A DNA stretch of 33,624 nt from positions 1-33,624 of the forward strand of contig NZ_POTY01000044.1 in the NCBI RefSeq assembly GCF_003236315.1. Reading direction: 5' to 3'. A program made the position numbers and the translations under genes. Below, piece by piece: positions 1 to 8,290 of this stretch. The stretch's first letter is position 1; each line of letters begins with the position of its first letter. Source of the DNA: Micromonospora craterilacus. Lineage in GTDB: Bacteria; Actinomycetota; Actinomycetes; Mycobacteriales; Micromonosporaceae. The notes under the pieces were generated by a model that was not told the origin of the DNA, did not search any database, and saw only the letters and a program-made list of their open reading frames with translations.

Positions 1-148
1 GGTCACTGATCCCGAACCCCGGCCGGGGCCGGTAGAAACCGGCATTGTCGTCCCCGGCCACCCGGGTCACGATCGGGTGATCCAGCAGCGCTTCGGCGGA
101 CGTCCCCGAGACACCGTGCACCCGCAGTTCGACTACCTCGTGTGCCAA
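1..148 (-). CDS. Conserved actinobacterial protein, N-terminal fragment
   Basis: Only the first 49 codons are inside the window; the gene runs off the left edge. The TTG start at 148 is chosen because a strong ribosome binding site (GGGAGG) lies about 8 nt upstream and there is no better ATG or GTG. The peptide begins LAHEVVELRVHGVSG and continues with a DHPIVTRVAGDD segment and an FYRPRPG segment. From memory, this HGVSG...VAGD...GFYRPRPG start is shared by a family of uncharacterised actinobacterial proteins. No function can be given. It lies upstream of, and is unrelated to, the biosynthetic cluster. Confidence 0.6.
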   Translation of the reverse strand, partial: MAHEVVELRVHGVSGTSAEALLDHPIVTRVAGDDNAGFYRPRPGFGISD

Positions 149-389
149 CGTCCCGCCTCCCGGCAAGTGCTGACCCTCACGGTAGTGACCTGACCTGCAA
201 TCTTGGGGTTGTCTCGGCGAACAGCCTCACCCTTCGGCCGCGATTGCCGCAATGGCGGCGCGCGGCGATGGACGCGGTGTGATTTCGCGAATCGCTCGTC
301 ACCGAAGGCGACGGCGCCGGTCGCGGGTGTCCACACCTACCGATCGGCGCGCCGCGAGTGACGGCACGGTACGACGGCGTGGGGCGGGG

Positions 390-785
390 TCATGCCTGCC
401 CGGCAGCAACCTCGGCGGTACTCCGGAGAATGCAGAACTCGTTTCCCTCGGGATCCGCGAGCACCACCCATCCGGTTCCGTCCGCGTTGCGTCGGTCGTC
501 GACGGTGGTCGCGCCAAGCTCGATCAGGCGGCCTAGTTCGGCATCGCGTGGGCCTTCGACTGGACGCAGGTCGAAGTGGATCCTGTTCTTGACCTGCTTT
601 GCCTCCGGCACCTCGATGAAGAGCAGCCGATGCGTCCGGTCCCGAGAGAAGATCATGCATTCCTCGTGTCCCGGCTCGTTCGGATCATCAGGGTCCTCGA
701 CGTAGTCGAGGACGGCCTGCCACCAGCGGGACAAGGCATACGCGTCGGCACAGTCGACGCTGGTATGGGAGATGAAGGAAGTCAC
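390..785 (-). CDS. VOC-fold (glyoxalase-like) protein
   Basis: A 131-residue protein starting at GTG 785. The pattern is that of the small VOC superfamily proteins: an opening strand followed by DCADAYALSRWWQAVLDY (the usual DCxDPxxLAxFWxxxLGY theme), a central RIHFDLRP strand and a C-terminal VVLADPEGNEFCIL strand. The family holds glyoxalases, dioxygenases and resistance proteins that bind a metal or a hydrophobic ligand; many actinobacterial members have no known substrate. H72 of the HFDL strand and the Glu of EGNEFC are at positions that often bind metal. It stands alone, 43 bp from the LysR gene stop on the same strand, with only a weak ribosome binding site. Confidence 0.8.
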   Translation of the reverse strand: MTSFISHTSVDCADAYALSRWWQAVLDYVEDPDDPNEPGHEECMIFSRDRTHRLLFIEVPEAKQVKNRIHFDLRPVEGPRDAELGRLIELGATTVDDRRNADGTGWVVLADPEGNEFCILRSTAEVAAGQA

Positions 786-828
786 TCGGGCATCGTTGCA
801 GGACCGGCCGACACGATCGAGTGGATCC

Positions 829-1725
829 TTATCGCCCCGCTTCTCCGGCAGCCTCTCGGAGCGCGGCGACCGCGGTTTGCACGGCCGGTGTGTGCTCGAC
901 CGCGTCGTGGACCACCACGTAGATCGACCGGATCGGCGTGGGTCGGACCAGCCGGACGCAGGTCACCCCGTCGGGCAGCTTCGCCGCGCCGAGTGCGGGG
1001 AGCACCGTGAGGCCGATGCCGGCTCCGACGAAGGCGAGCGCCGTCGGGTAGTCGTGTGCCTCGACCCGGAAGGCCGGGCTGAAACCGGCGGCGGTGCAGG
1101 CCTCGATGAGGTTCGCGCGGCACCAGCCTCGGGCGAAGTCGTTGTCCACCCAGCGCTCGTCGGCGAGGTCGGCCAGGTCCACCTCGACCCGGTCGGCGAA
1201 GCGGTGCCCGGCGGGCAGCACCGCGACATAGGGGTCGTCGAAGACGTGGTGGGCGGTGAACCCCGAACCGGGGTCGAAGCCGGTGGCCCCCACCACCACC
1301 TGCACGTCGGCGCGTTCCTCCCGGCTGTCCGGGATGTGTTCGCACAGTTTCAGGTCGATCCGGACGCCGGGAAGGTCGGTGGTGATCCGCCGCACCACGA
1401 GCGGCATCCAGGCAGCGCCGACCGACGCGAAGTACGCGATGGACAGCGCGCCGGTACGACCTGATCGCAGGTCCGCGATCAGCGATTCGGCCTCGCCGAG
1501 GCGGGCGAGCACCCGGTCCGCCTCGGCGGCGAGGGCATGCCCGGCGGCCGTGGGCCGCAGGCCCCGCCCCGCTCGGGCGAGCAGAGTGAGACCCGTTTCG
1601 CGCTGTAGCGCGGTGAGGTGCTGGCTGACGGCGGAGGGGGTGTATCCCAGGTTGGCGGCGGCCGCCTGGACAGACCCGGACGCCACGACGGAACGGAAAA
1701 CCCGGAGACGGTGGACGTCGAGCAC
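829..1725 (-). CDS. LysR-family transcriptional regulator
   Basis: A 298-residue regulator, typical length for LysR proteins. Residues 1-60 form the winged helix-turn-helix (VHRLRVFRSVVASGSV, then AAANLGYTPSAVSQHLTALQ); the rest is a periplasmic-binding-like effector domain (from about LSIAYFASVGAAWMP to the AVEHTP region). The reading frame stays open well upstream, but the GTG at 1725 places the helix-turn-helix at the expected N-terminus; the upstream extension is antisense to the exporter gene. It is divergent from the EamA transporter with 81 bp between starts, the classic LysR arrangement, so it probably controls that exporter and itself. The effector is unknown. Confidence 0.9.
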   Translation of the reverse strand: MLDVHRLRVFRSVVASGSVQAAAANLGYTPSAVSQHLTALQRETGLTLLARAGRGLRPTAAGHALAAEADRVLARLGEAESLIADLRSGRTGALSIAYFASVGAAWMPLVVRRITTDLPGVRIDLKLCEHIPDSREERADVQVVVGATGFDPGSGFTAHHVFDDPYVAVLPAGHRFADRVEVDLADLADERWVDNDFARGWCRANLIEACTAAGFSPAFRVEAHDYPTALAFVGAGIGLTVLPALGAAKLPDGVTCVRLVRPTPIRSIYVVVHDAVEHTPAVQTAVAALREAAGEAGR

Positions 1726-1806
1726 GCCGCAACTATAAAGCCTGACTGAATTGTTGTGAAGAATTAGTCGCTGGTACTGAACAGTTAGCGGGCTGAGAAT
1801 CAGCCC
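1726..1806. promoter_or_regulatory. Divergent LysR/EamA intergenic control region
   Basis: This 81-bp gap between the divergent starts is clearly more AT-rich than its surroundings (for example ttgttgtgaagaatta). It contains two related half-sites, actgaattgtt and actgaacagtt, about 30 bp apart. LysR proteins usually bind such spacers, but no single T-N11-A box can be singled out by eye. Confidence 0.4.
1790..1806 (+). promoter_or_regulatory. Perfect hairpin abutting the EamA start codon
   Basis: GGGCTGA-gaa-TCAGCCC is a perfect 7-bp inverted repeat with a 3-nt loop; its last base is directly next to the ATG at 1807. It occupies the place where a ribosome binding site would be, and none is visible. 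It could sequester the start region or serve as an operator. Confidence 0.45.
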
Positions 1807-2838
1807 ATGGCCAGTCCGGAGATCACTGCCCCCACCAGGTCCGCCGCCTCCACCCAGGCCGCCGCCGGGGACACCCACACCCGCACGCCAGCGCCCGCCC
1901 GGCCCACCGGACGACCCCGATCCTGGCCGATCGTCGCCGCCGCCGGGACAACGGTGCTCCTGTGGGCATCGGCGTTCGTCGGCATCAGATTCGCCGGGCA
2001 CGACTACTCCCCCGGCGCCATGGCACTGGGCCGCATGGCGACGGCGTCCATCGCGCTGACCGCGTTCGTGGCACTCACCGCTGCGGCCCGACACGGCAGC
2101 CGGCAACCGGGACACGCCACGCCGGCGCCGGACGACGCGGCGCCCGGCCGCTCCGGCCTGCCTCGCGGCTGGACCCTGGGACTCATCGGTCTCTGGGGAG
2201 TGGCCTGGTTCGGCGGGTACAACGTGACGCTCAACGCCGCTGAGCGGCTGGTCGATGCCGGGACGGCGGCATTGCTGGTGTCGGTCGCGCCCATCCTGGT
2301 CGCGGTGGCCGCGGTCCTCGTCCTGGGCGAGCGGCTCACCAGCCGACTCGGCGTCGGGGTGACGGTTGCCTTCGCGGGCGTGGCCCTCATCGCCGCCGGC
2401 GGCTTCACCGGGCACGCCGACAAGGTCGGCGTCGCGCTGGCGGTGCTCTCCGCCGTGCTGTACGCCTTCGGCGTACTGCTTCAGAAACGCCTGCTGGCCC
2501 GGGTGGACGCGGTGACGATGACCTGGCTCGGCGCGGTGGCCGGCACCGTGGCTCTGCTGCCGTTCACCCCCACGCTCCTCGGGGAGCTCGCCGCAGCCCC
2601 ACCGTCGGCCACCCTCGGCATGCTGTACCTGGGCGTGTTCCCGACCGCGGTCGGTTTCCTCACCTGGGGCTATGTCCTGTCCCGCTGGACCGCGGGGCGC
2701 ACCACCGCCGCGACCTACCTGGCCCCACCGGTGACCGTTCTGCTGTCCTGGACGCTGCTGGGCGAGGTACCAGCGCCGCTCGCCCTGCTGGGCGGCGCGC
2801 TCTGCCTCACCGGCGTGGTTCTCGCGACGCGCCGCTGA
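1807..2838 (+). CDS. EamA/DMT-superfamily exporter
   Basis: A 343-residue integral membrane protein of the drug/metabolite transporter type. After a Pro/Thr/Ala-rich cytosolic leader of about 38 residues there are two EamA repeats with roughly ten membrane helices (first: IVAAAGTTVLLWASAFVGIRFAG; last: PLALLGGALCLTGVVLA). Family hallmarks are the ASAFVGIRFA start and the second-repeat signature VFPTAVGFLTWGYVLSR, with TAATYLAPPVTVLLSW before the last helices. Relatives export amino acids or metabolites. There is no visible ribosome binding site for the ATG at 1807, and no in-frame start lies nearby, so the start is less certain than the gene. Probably controlled by the divergent LysR gene. 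Confidence 0.9.
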   Translation: MASPEITAPTRSAASTQAAAGDTHTRTPAPARPTGRPRSWPIVAAAGTTVLLWASAFVGIRFAGHDYSPGAMALGRMATASIALTAFVALTAAARHGSRQPGHATPAPDDAAPGRSGLPRGWTLGLIGLWGVAWFGGYNVTLNAAERLVDAGTAALLVSVAPILVAVAAVLVLGERLTSRLGVGVTVAFAGVALIAAGGFTGHADKVGVALAVLSAVLYAFGVLLQKRLLARVDAVTMTWLGAVAGTVALLPFTPTLLGELAAAPPSATLGMLYLGVFPTAVGFLTWGYVLSRWTAGRTTAATYLAPPVTVLLSWTLLGEVPAPLALLGGALCLTGVVLATRR

Positions 2839-2867
2839 CCACCGGCCCCTCGTCCGTCCCGTGGTGG

Positions 2868-2885
2868 CCCGGTCACCTCACCGGG
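2868..2885. terminator. Possible bidirectional terminator hairpin
   Basis: CCCGGT-cacctc-ACCGGG is a 6-bp perfect inverted repeat in the convergent junction between the exporter and the sugar dehydrogenase gene; it overlaps the last codons of the latter. It has no U-tract, so the call rests only on position and symmetry. Confidence 0.25.
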
Positions 2886-3996
2886 CGGGAAAGCGCAGGA
2901 TGCGGTCGTCACCGTCGCGAAGGTCGCCCCGGCCGTCGGTGTTGGAGGTGGTGACCCAGAGCGCACCGTCCGGGGCCACCTGCACGCTGCGCAGCCGCCC
3001 GTACCTGTCGACGAGGTGGGCGGACGGCTCGCCGAGCCGATCACCGTCGAGCGGCACGACCCACAGTCGTTCACCACGCAGCGCGGCGATGTAGGCGGTA
3101 CCGGCGGTGATCGCGATGCCGGACGGGGATGCCTCGCGCACCGGCCAGGTGACCAGCGGGTTGGTGTAACGGCCCCCGGCGGTGTCCCCTTCGCCCTCGA
3201 CCTCGGGCCAGCCGTAGTTGCGGCCAGGCTCGATCAGGTTGACCTCGTCGACGTCGTTCTGCCCGAACTCGGTGGCGAACAGTCGCCCCTCGGCGTCCCA
3301 GGCCAGGCCCTGCACGTTGCGGTGGCCCAGGCTGTAGACCGGGGAACCGGCGGTGGGGTTGCCGGGTGCGGGGTCGCCGTCGGGGGTGAGCCGCAGGATC
3401 TTGCCGGCGGGGCTCGCCGGGTCCTGGGAGCTGGCGGTGTTTCCGGCGTCGCCGGTGCCGACGTACAGCATGCCGTCGGGGCCGAACGCGATGCGCCCGC
3501 CGTTGTGGTAGGTCGCCTTGGCGATGCCGGCGAAGACCACCTCGGGCTCACCGCCGCCGAGCCGGAACCGCACGATGCGGTTGTCGTCGGCCGCCGTCAG
3601 GTAGGCGTAGACCAGGTCATCGGTCGCGAAGTCCGGCGAGACGGCGAGGCCGAGTAGTCCGCCCTCACCGGCCGAGGCCACACCGGGCACCTCGGCGACC
3701 TGTTGCGGCGCACCGCTACCCGGGTTCAGGCGCAGGATCCGGCCGGTGTCACGCTCGGCGATCAGGGCGTCGCCGCCGGGCAGGAACGCCAGGCCCCACG
3801 GCACGTCGATGCCACGGGCGAGTTCCTCGCCCGCGTCGAGGTCGGGCGCCGCCGTCGGGGAACTGCTCGCGGTGCTTGTCGCGACAGGTCCCGCTGCCGG
3901 ACCGGAGCCCGTCTCGTCCCCGCTGCTGCCGCACCCGGCGGCACTTGCCGTCAGCACGACCGCCAACACCGATCCCGCCCACCTTGTGTATCGCAT
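2878..3996 (-). CDS. PQQ-dependent sugar dehydrogenase-like lipoprotein (GSDH family)
   Basis: A 372-residue secreted protein. The N-terminus has a positive start, a hydrophobic stretch and a lipobox-like TASAAGC with Cys22 as the probable lipidation site, followed by a Gly/Ser/Thr-rich tether. From about residue 50 it has the six-bladed propeller signature of the glucose/sorbosone dehydrogenase family: DVPWGLAFLPGGDALIAERD, YHNGGRIAFGPDGMLYVGTGD and GHRNVQGLAWD. Family members oxidise sugars with PQQ, though many actinobacterial homologues have no proven substrate. The start is supported by GGAG placed 5 nt before ATG 3996. It is unlikely to belong to the biosynthetic cluster. Confidence 0.88.
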   Translation of the reverse strand: MRYTRWAGSVLAVVLTASAAGCGSSGDETGSGPAAGPVATSTASSSPTAAPDLDAGEELARGIDVPWGLAFLPGGDALIAERDTGRILRLNPGSGAPQQVAEVPGVASAGEGGLLGLAVSPDFATDDLVYAYLTAADDNRIVRFRLGGGEPEVVFAGIAKATYHNGGRIAFGPDGMLYVGTGDAGNTASSQDPASPAGKILRLTPDGDPAPGNPTAGSPVYSLGHRNVQGLAWDAEGRLFATEFGQNDVDEVNLIEPGRNYGWPEVEGEGDTAGGRYTNPLVTWPVREASPSGIAITAGTAYIAALRGERLWVVPLDGDRLGEPSAHLVDRYGRLRSVQVAPDGALWVTTSNTDGRGDLRDGDDRILRFPAR

Positions 3997-4122
3997 TCGT
4001 CTCCTTCAACTGTTCCTGGTCCACCGCGACGCCGTGGCCCCAGCCAAGCAGGCCGCGGCGAAAAACCAAGGAAAGCGCAAGGGCAGGGAGCTTCACCGGA
4101 TCATCGGCGAGCTGAGGAATGC

Positions 4123-5208
4123 CTACCCGGCCGCAGCCTCCAGCAGGCTGTCGTAGTGCTGCAAGCCGTAGTGGGGCGGCACATCAGCGAGCGACCAGCT
4201 GGTGTAGCCGATCCGGGTTCGCGGCAACTCGACGGCGTTCGCCCGGTAGGTGAGGGCGAGCTCCAGTGTCTGGTTCCACGCCGACGCCGGGCACGGATCG
4301 AGATTGCCACAGACCAGGTCCGCGGTCGCCGTCTGGTAGCTGATCGGGCCGCCCTTGGCCGCGATGTACGCCCACATCGTGTAGTAATTGTTCGGTCGAT
4401 CGGGGTACATCGAATTGTTGCCAAGCACGCAACGGGCCCCCAGCGAGGTACGGCAGTAATCGATCATCTGCCGGGTGAACTGGTTGTCCACCGACGATGT
4501 CCAGGTGACCTCGTTGATCCGCTGGTACGGGTTGAAGGCCAGGTAGGACCGTGTCCGCTCCCACACGTCGTGCGCATCGATCTCGTCGTGGTGACACTGG
4601 TCGTCGGCGGCGCCGGTGTAACCGGCCGCTTCCAGGCCGGGCCGGTTCAGGTTGAGCTGCCCGGTCTGACGGATGTACGGTTCGGCGAACTCGGTCGCGC
4701 AACGGGAGATCACCACGTCCAGCAGGCGCGGATGATCGTCGTAGAGCGCCGCCAGCCGGTCCTGCAGGTTCTGATAGGCGTCGCCGTACTGGGCCGTCCA
4801 GAAGCGACCGATCGTGCCGATCACGGCACCGCCGGAGTACCACGGAATCGGGCTGGTGCCGCCCAGGGTCTTCGCCCACTCGGGCGCGTGGATGCCGCCG
4901 ACCACCCGCAGTCGGGTCGACATACCCGCCGCGTCCGCGGCCGCCAGCGCCAGGTCGATCGCCGTGGTGTCCAGGGCACCGCCGTGGTTGGTGCCCGGTT
5001 CCTGCTGCGGCTGCAACTCGTTCCAGTTCGCCCGGATGACGAACCCGTCCACCACCGACGCGTAGGCGCCAGTGGCCGGCTCCGCCCGGTCGATCAGCCC
5101 GGCCAACGGCTCCTTGAGCGGGACCGAATTCGGTGCCGCTCCCTGGGCCGGGACGCCGACCGACACTGACACCATCAACACGGCGGCCACGACCGCGGGT
5201 GCTCTCAC
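4123..5208 (-). CDS. Secreted TIM-barrel glycoside-hydrolase-like protein
   Basis: A 361-residue protein with a signal peptide (hydrophobic residues 4-20, cleavage probably after AQGA). The GTG start at 5208 has a strong GAGGAGG ribosome binding site 8 nt upstream. The segment GFVIRANWNELQP, followed by a LALAAADAAG helix and a RLRVVGGIHAPEW strand, resembles the early strands of (beta/alpha)8 glycosidases such as the GH42-type barrels; the Glu in RCATEFAEPY could be an acid/base residue. Several cysteines suggest disulfides. I cannot assign a family or substrate. It is transcribed in the same direction as the sugar dehydrogenase 126 bp downstream; that gap shows no clear signal. Confidence 0.7.
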   Translation of the reverse strand: MRAPAVVAAVLMVSVSVGVPAQGAAPNSVPLKEPLAGLIDRAEPATGAYASVVDGFVIRANWNELQPQQEPGTNHGGALDTTAIDLALAAADAAGMSTRLRVVGGIHAPEWAKTLGGTSPIPWYSGGAVIGTIGRFWTAQYGDAYQNLQDRLAALYDDHPRLLDVVISRCATEFAEPYIRQTGQLNLNRPGLEAAGYTGAADDQCHHDEIDAHDVWERTRSYLAFNPYQRINEVTWTSSVDNQFTRQMIDYCRTSLGARCVLGNNSMYPDRPNNYYTMWAYIAAKGGPISYQTATADLVCGNLDPCPASAWNQTLELALTYRANAVELPRTRIGYTSWSLADVPPHYGLQHYDSLLEAAAG

Positions 5209-5306
5209 GAGGTTTCCTCCTCAGGTACGCCGGAACGTGCCCGCCAGAATAGATCCGAGCAGACCGGCGGAGATCCACCGGACCGGCGGTCCCGGCGCTC
5301 ATCGAC

Positions 5307-5405
5307 ATGATCGCCGAGGACACGAGCGACGTCGATGCAACCGATGCCCTGAGCGCCCTGGTGATTCGCACTCCGCTGGCACAAGGCGTTGGCACCGCTC
5401 AATAG
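5307..5405 (+). other. Short open frame, possible gene remnant
   Basis: Within the gap 5209-5398, the plus strand reads MIAEDTSDVDATDALSALV and then 13 more residues to a TAG at 5403-5405. The composition is more protein-like than most shadow frames and it does not overlap a gene apart from its last bases, but there is no ribosome binding site and no recognisable family. It could be the tail of a decayed gene or chance. Confidence 0.12.
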
Positions 5406-5935
5406 CCGAGCAGGGCGATACCCAGGGAGGACCCGGCGGCCGCGAGCAGCACGCTGCCAGTGCCGAGACCGGTGACCGCGCTCACCGGCAGGGAACGGCT
5501 GCGCGCCACCGGGACGGCGGCGACTGCGACGAGCGTGATCAACGCGGCCACCACGTGGATCAGCGGATAGCCGATCAGCGCGGCCACCGGGAAGAGGTGC
5601 ACCCCGACGACGAACGCGATCCAGGCGGGGATCACGTCGCGGCGGCGTAGCGCGGCGAGGACGCCGGCACCGAGCGCGGCGAGCCCGAACTCGATGCCGA
5701 CCACGATGCCGAAGTTGCGGCTGGTCTCCGCGGTGAACGCCGTTCCGTCCGACCAGTGACGCCAGGCCAGTAGGGCGCCGGCGACCACCATGAGGATGGC
5801 GGCGACCGAACCGGCGACGAGTGGTCTCCGCCAGGTCCGCGGCGGTGCCTCCTGCGCCCATCCGTACCAACTGGACGCGAAGAAGCCGAAAACAACAGCG
5901 GTCGCCGCCGCGTCGCGGACGTGCTCGGTGATCAC
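5399..5935 (-). CDS. Small integral membrane protein of unknown function
   Basis: A protein of 178 residues if started at GTG 5935, which has GGAG 4 nt upstream; a longer frame up to 6019 adds only a basic, non-conserved-looking stretch. It has about five hydrophobic helices: AAATAVVFGFFASSWYGW, GSVAAILMVVAGALLAW, FGIVVGIEFGLAALGAGVLAA, IPAWIAFVVGVHLFPVAALI and a C-terminal pair around HVVAALITLVAVAAVPVA and TGSVLLAAAGSSLGIALL. The phase EAPPRTWRRPLVAGS lies between helices 1 and 2. No family was recognised. It stands alone between two gaps of about 200 bp. Confidence 0.65.
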   Translation of the reverse strand: MITEHVRDAAATAVVFGFFASSWYGWAQEAPPRTWRRPLVAGSVAAILMVVAGALLAWRHWSDGTAFTAETSRNFGIVVGIEFGLAALGAGVLAALRRRDVIPAWIAFVVGVHLFPVAALIGYPLIHVVAALITLVAVAAVPVARSRSLPVSAVTGLGTGSVLLAAAGSSLGIALLGY

Positions 5936-6083
5936 TGATCTCCATAGGGATCGGCCGGCTCTGCCATAGGGCGGTACCAGGCGCAGTTTGTGCGGCCTGC
6001 CGAGCAGTTGCTCCGGCATCGTCGCGCCAAGTGCAGGGGGTCAAGGCCGCCCAACGCTAGCACCCATGAGCCAGTCGGCTGCA

Positions 6084-6095
6084 CCATGATCATGG
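6084..6095. repeat. 12-bp perfect palindrome CCATGATCATGG
   Basis: It lies in the 211-bp gap 5936-6146 that separates the ordinary left flank from the last gene of the cluster operon. It could be an operator or chance; nothing else is apparent in the gap. Confidence 0.2.
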
Positions 6096-6146
6096 CCGGG
6101 ACGAATGGGCAGTGCAGGCTGAACGCGGTGCGGCACGGTTGCGTGA

Positions 6147-7256
6147 TCACTGGTCGCCCAGCGACACCACCAGTTCCTGCGGCCGGTGGTCGGAGGCGCC
6201 CCGCCCGTCGCCGAAATGGTAGGAGTGCACCCGTACCTGCGGTGAGACGAACGCCCAGTCGAGCCGCCACCAGGGCGGCCAGCCAGGGCGGTGTGCCCAA
6301 CTCGCCGGGTACGGAGACGGCATGGCGTAACTCGCGTCGCGCAGGCCGTCGGGCAGCTTACGCCGGTCGCCCATGGCGGGGGTGGTGTTCAGATCCCCGG
6401 CGAGCAGCACCGGATTCGGGTTGGCGTGGACGTCGCGGGCCAGCGCCCGCCACTGCGGCTCCCGCTGGGCACGCTGCGCGCGCATGATCCGGTAGAAGTC
6501 GCCGTCGAGCAGGCCGTGCTCGGGTGAGAGCTGGACCGGCAGATGCAGGTTGTACGCCGACAGCACCCGCCCACCGCCCAGGTCCAGGTCGGTACGCAGG
6601 GTCTTGTAGCGCCACTCGTCGCCGGCCTCGGCGATCGCCGGCGGCAGGTCGACCGGCTCCAGTGGCACCTGCCGCAGCACCGGCACGCGGGACAGGGTGA
6701 CCAGTTCGCCGACGACCACCACCTGGTACCCGGGGAACTCGGCGCGCAGCCGGTCGAGAGTCGCCTCCGTCGGCCGGCCCCGCTCGTACCAGTACTCCTG
6801 CAACAGGTAGACGTCGGCGTCGGCGTTCCGCAGGACCCGGTACAGCTCCTCGGTCTCGCCGCCCTCGTCCCAGTAGCCGGTGTTCCAGGAGAACACGCGC
6901 AACGCGTCGACCGGGGCCGGGCCGTCCCCACCATGCCACCAGCGGACGTTGATTCCGCTCAGTCCCGCACCGAGCAGCAGCCCGACGGCGGCGAGCAACG
7001 CCACCGTACGGCGGCGCCGGCTGACCGCCGCGACGGCGCCCAACGTCAGGGGCACGAGGAGGAAGGCCAGCGGTGGCACGGTGTCCACCGCCAGCCAGAG
7101 CCACCAGCGCCCGCTGAGCCCCCGGTGCGCGGCGGTGAACGCGAGCCAGAGCGACGCGACGCCGACCAGGACCGCCGCCAGCCAGCGCCGCCGTGCCGGG
7201 CCGGCGGGCGACGCCTGGTCGGCGGCGGTGTCGGCCGTCGGGGCGGCTGTCGTCAC
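6147..7256 (-). CDS. Membrane-anchored endonuclease/exonuclease/phosphatase (EEP) family protein
   Basis: A 369-residue protein started at GTG 7256, which overlaps the stop of the upstream GT2 gene by 4 bp (GTGA), indicating translational coupling. Residues 26-105 give three membrane helices; residues 118-365 form the EEP domain with its expected catalytic residues: N125 (VFSWNTGYW), E154 (LLQEYW), D288/N290 (LLAGDLNTTP) and S355-D356-H357 (ASDHRPQ). The family includes Mg-dependent phosphodiesterases and phosphatases acting on nucleic acids, inositol phosphates and phospholipids. Being last in an operon with a polyprenyl-phosphate phosphoribosyltransferase, it may cleave a phosphate ester of a lipid-linked sugar; that role is inference. 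The catalytic domain should face outward if the N-terminus is cytosolic, as three helices imply. Confidence 0.88.
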   Translation of the reverse strand: MTTAAPTADTAADQASPAGPARRRWLAAVLVGVASLWLAFTAAHRGLSGRWWLWLAVDTVPPLAFLLVPLTLGAVAAVSRRRRTVALLAAVGLLLGAGLSGINVRWWHGGDGPAPVDALRVFSWNTGYWDEGGETEELYRVLRNADADVYLLQEYWYERGRPTEATLDRLRAEFPGYQVVVVGELVTLSRVPVLRQVPLEPVDLPPAIAEAGDEWRYKTLRTDLDLGGGRVLSAYNLHLPVQLSPEHGLLDGDFYRIMRAQRAQREPQWRALARDVHANPNPVLLAGDLNTTPAMGDRRKLPDGLRDASYAMPSPYPASWAHRPGWPPWWRLDWAFVSPQVRVHSYHFGDGRGASDHRPQELVVSLGDQ

Positions 7257-8290
7257 GCCGACGTCCACCGAGGCGCACCGTCGATCGGGAACGAGGCGTC
7301 GTATAGCTGTCGGAAGGGCCGGGACAGCAGCCACTGCGCCGCGCCGGTCGCCACGCCGGCCGTGATCGTCACGTTGACCAGGTAGTGAAGTCCGGCGAAG
7401 CCGACCAGGAACAGCACCCCGTGGCGCCGCAGGACGAAGCGGTACATCCCGGCGTCGCAGGCCAGTGAGGCGGCGAGCAACGTGGCCGGCAGGACCGCCG
7501 CCCAGGGTCCCCACAGGAACGGCACCGCCAGCGCCGGCAGGGTGAGGAAGGCGGCGAGACTGCCCCAGGCGCGGGAGGCGGTCTCGAAGCCCTTGCCGAA
7601 GCGGCGGGCCCGCGCGTACAGGGGAATTCGCAGCCGTCCCCGGTGGAACAGTTTGCGCAGCAGTCCGCGCAGTTCGTGGTCGTGGTCGTGCCGCCCGCGT
7701 ACCTCGGAGGTGAGCAGCATCCGGTGCCGCCGGGTCAGCCGGTAGCCGTAGTCGACCTCCTCGGTCTGGCGCAGGGCTGGGTTGAACGGCCCGATCTCGT
7801 CGTACACCGCCCGTCGGATCACGCACACGGCCGGGAAGAGGAACGAGATGTCACCTTCGGAGCTGATCGACCAGTAGTGGTACTGGAGGCCGCGGTATCG
7901 GGAGACCAACGTGTCGTGGAGCAGCGGCTCGGCGTCCTGGATGCCGCAGACCGCGCCGACTGCGGGCTCCGCTTGCAGGATCCGCACCGCGTTGGCGATC
8001 GCGTCCGGTGCCAGGGCCAGGTCGGAGTCGACGTAGCAGATCAGCTCGCCGTGGGTGTGTGCGGCACCGACGTTGCGGGCGGTGCCGCAGCCGCCGTTCG
8101 CCCCGGTGCTGACCACGCGGACACCGAGGGCGCCGGCTACCGCGACGGACTGGTCCGTGCTGCAGTCGTCGACCATCAGCAGCTCGATGTTCGGGTAGGT
8201 CTGGTCGAGGATGGACCGCAGGCAGAGATCCAGGGACTCGGCGTAGTTGTAGTTGGGCACGATCACCGAGACCAGCGGAAGCGCGTTCAT
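7253..8290 (-). CDS. GT2 glycosyltransferase with membrane tail (copy A)
   Basis: A 345-residue inverting GT-A glycosyltransferase. Start VSVIVPNYNYAESLDLCL, the VDDCSTDQS loop, the DSD metal motif in CYVDSDLALAPDA, a TEEVDYGYRL acceptor-side motif and GRHDHDHE. After about residue 255 there are about three hydrophobic helices, ending in an amphipathic tail. It overlaps the upstream paralogue by 4 bp (ATGA) and the downstream EEP gene by 4 bp. No QxxRW motif, so probably not processive. Its closest relative in the window is the adjacent GT2 (8287-9300); the two share NYNYA, the DHDHEL motif and the tail arrangement, suggesting tandem duplication. It probably transfers a sugar to a lipid-linked or membrane acceptor on the cytosolic face. 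Confidence 0.93.
   Translation of the reverse strand: MNALPLVSVIVPNYNYAESLDLCLRSILDQTYPNIELLMVDDCSTDQSVAVAGALGVRVVSTGANGGCGTARNVGAAHTHGELICYVDSDLALAPDAIANAVRILQAEPAVGAVCGIQDAEPLLHDTLVSRYRGLQYHYWSISSEGDISFLFPAVCVIRRAVYDEIGPFNPALRQTEEVDYGYRLTRRHRMLLTSEVRGRHDHDHELRGLLRKLFHRGRLRIPLYARARRFGKGFETASRAWGSLAAFLTLPALAVPFLWGPWAAVLPATLLAASLACDAGMYRFVLRRHGVLFLVGFAGLHYLVNVTITAGVATGAAQWLLSRPFRQLYDASFPIDGAPRWTSA

Noticed and set aside
149..389. Possible small genes in the 241-bp gap left of the VOC gene
   Set aside because: The frames there are Arg-rich, overlap on both strands and lack ribosome binding sites.
1726..2415. N-terminal extension of the LysR frame to 528 codons
   Set aside because: It is antisense to the EamA gene, and the helix-turn-helix expected at the very N-terminus starts only after GTG 1725.
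3997..4122. T-run on the minus strand (4064-4060) as terminator of the secreted protein gene
   Set aside because: No stable hairpin precedes the five T residues.
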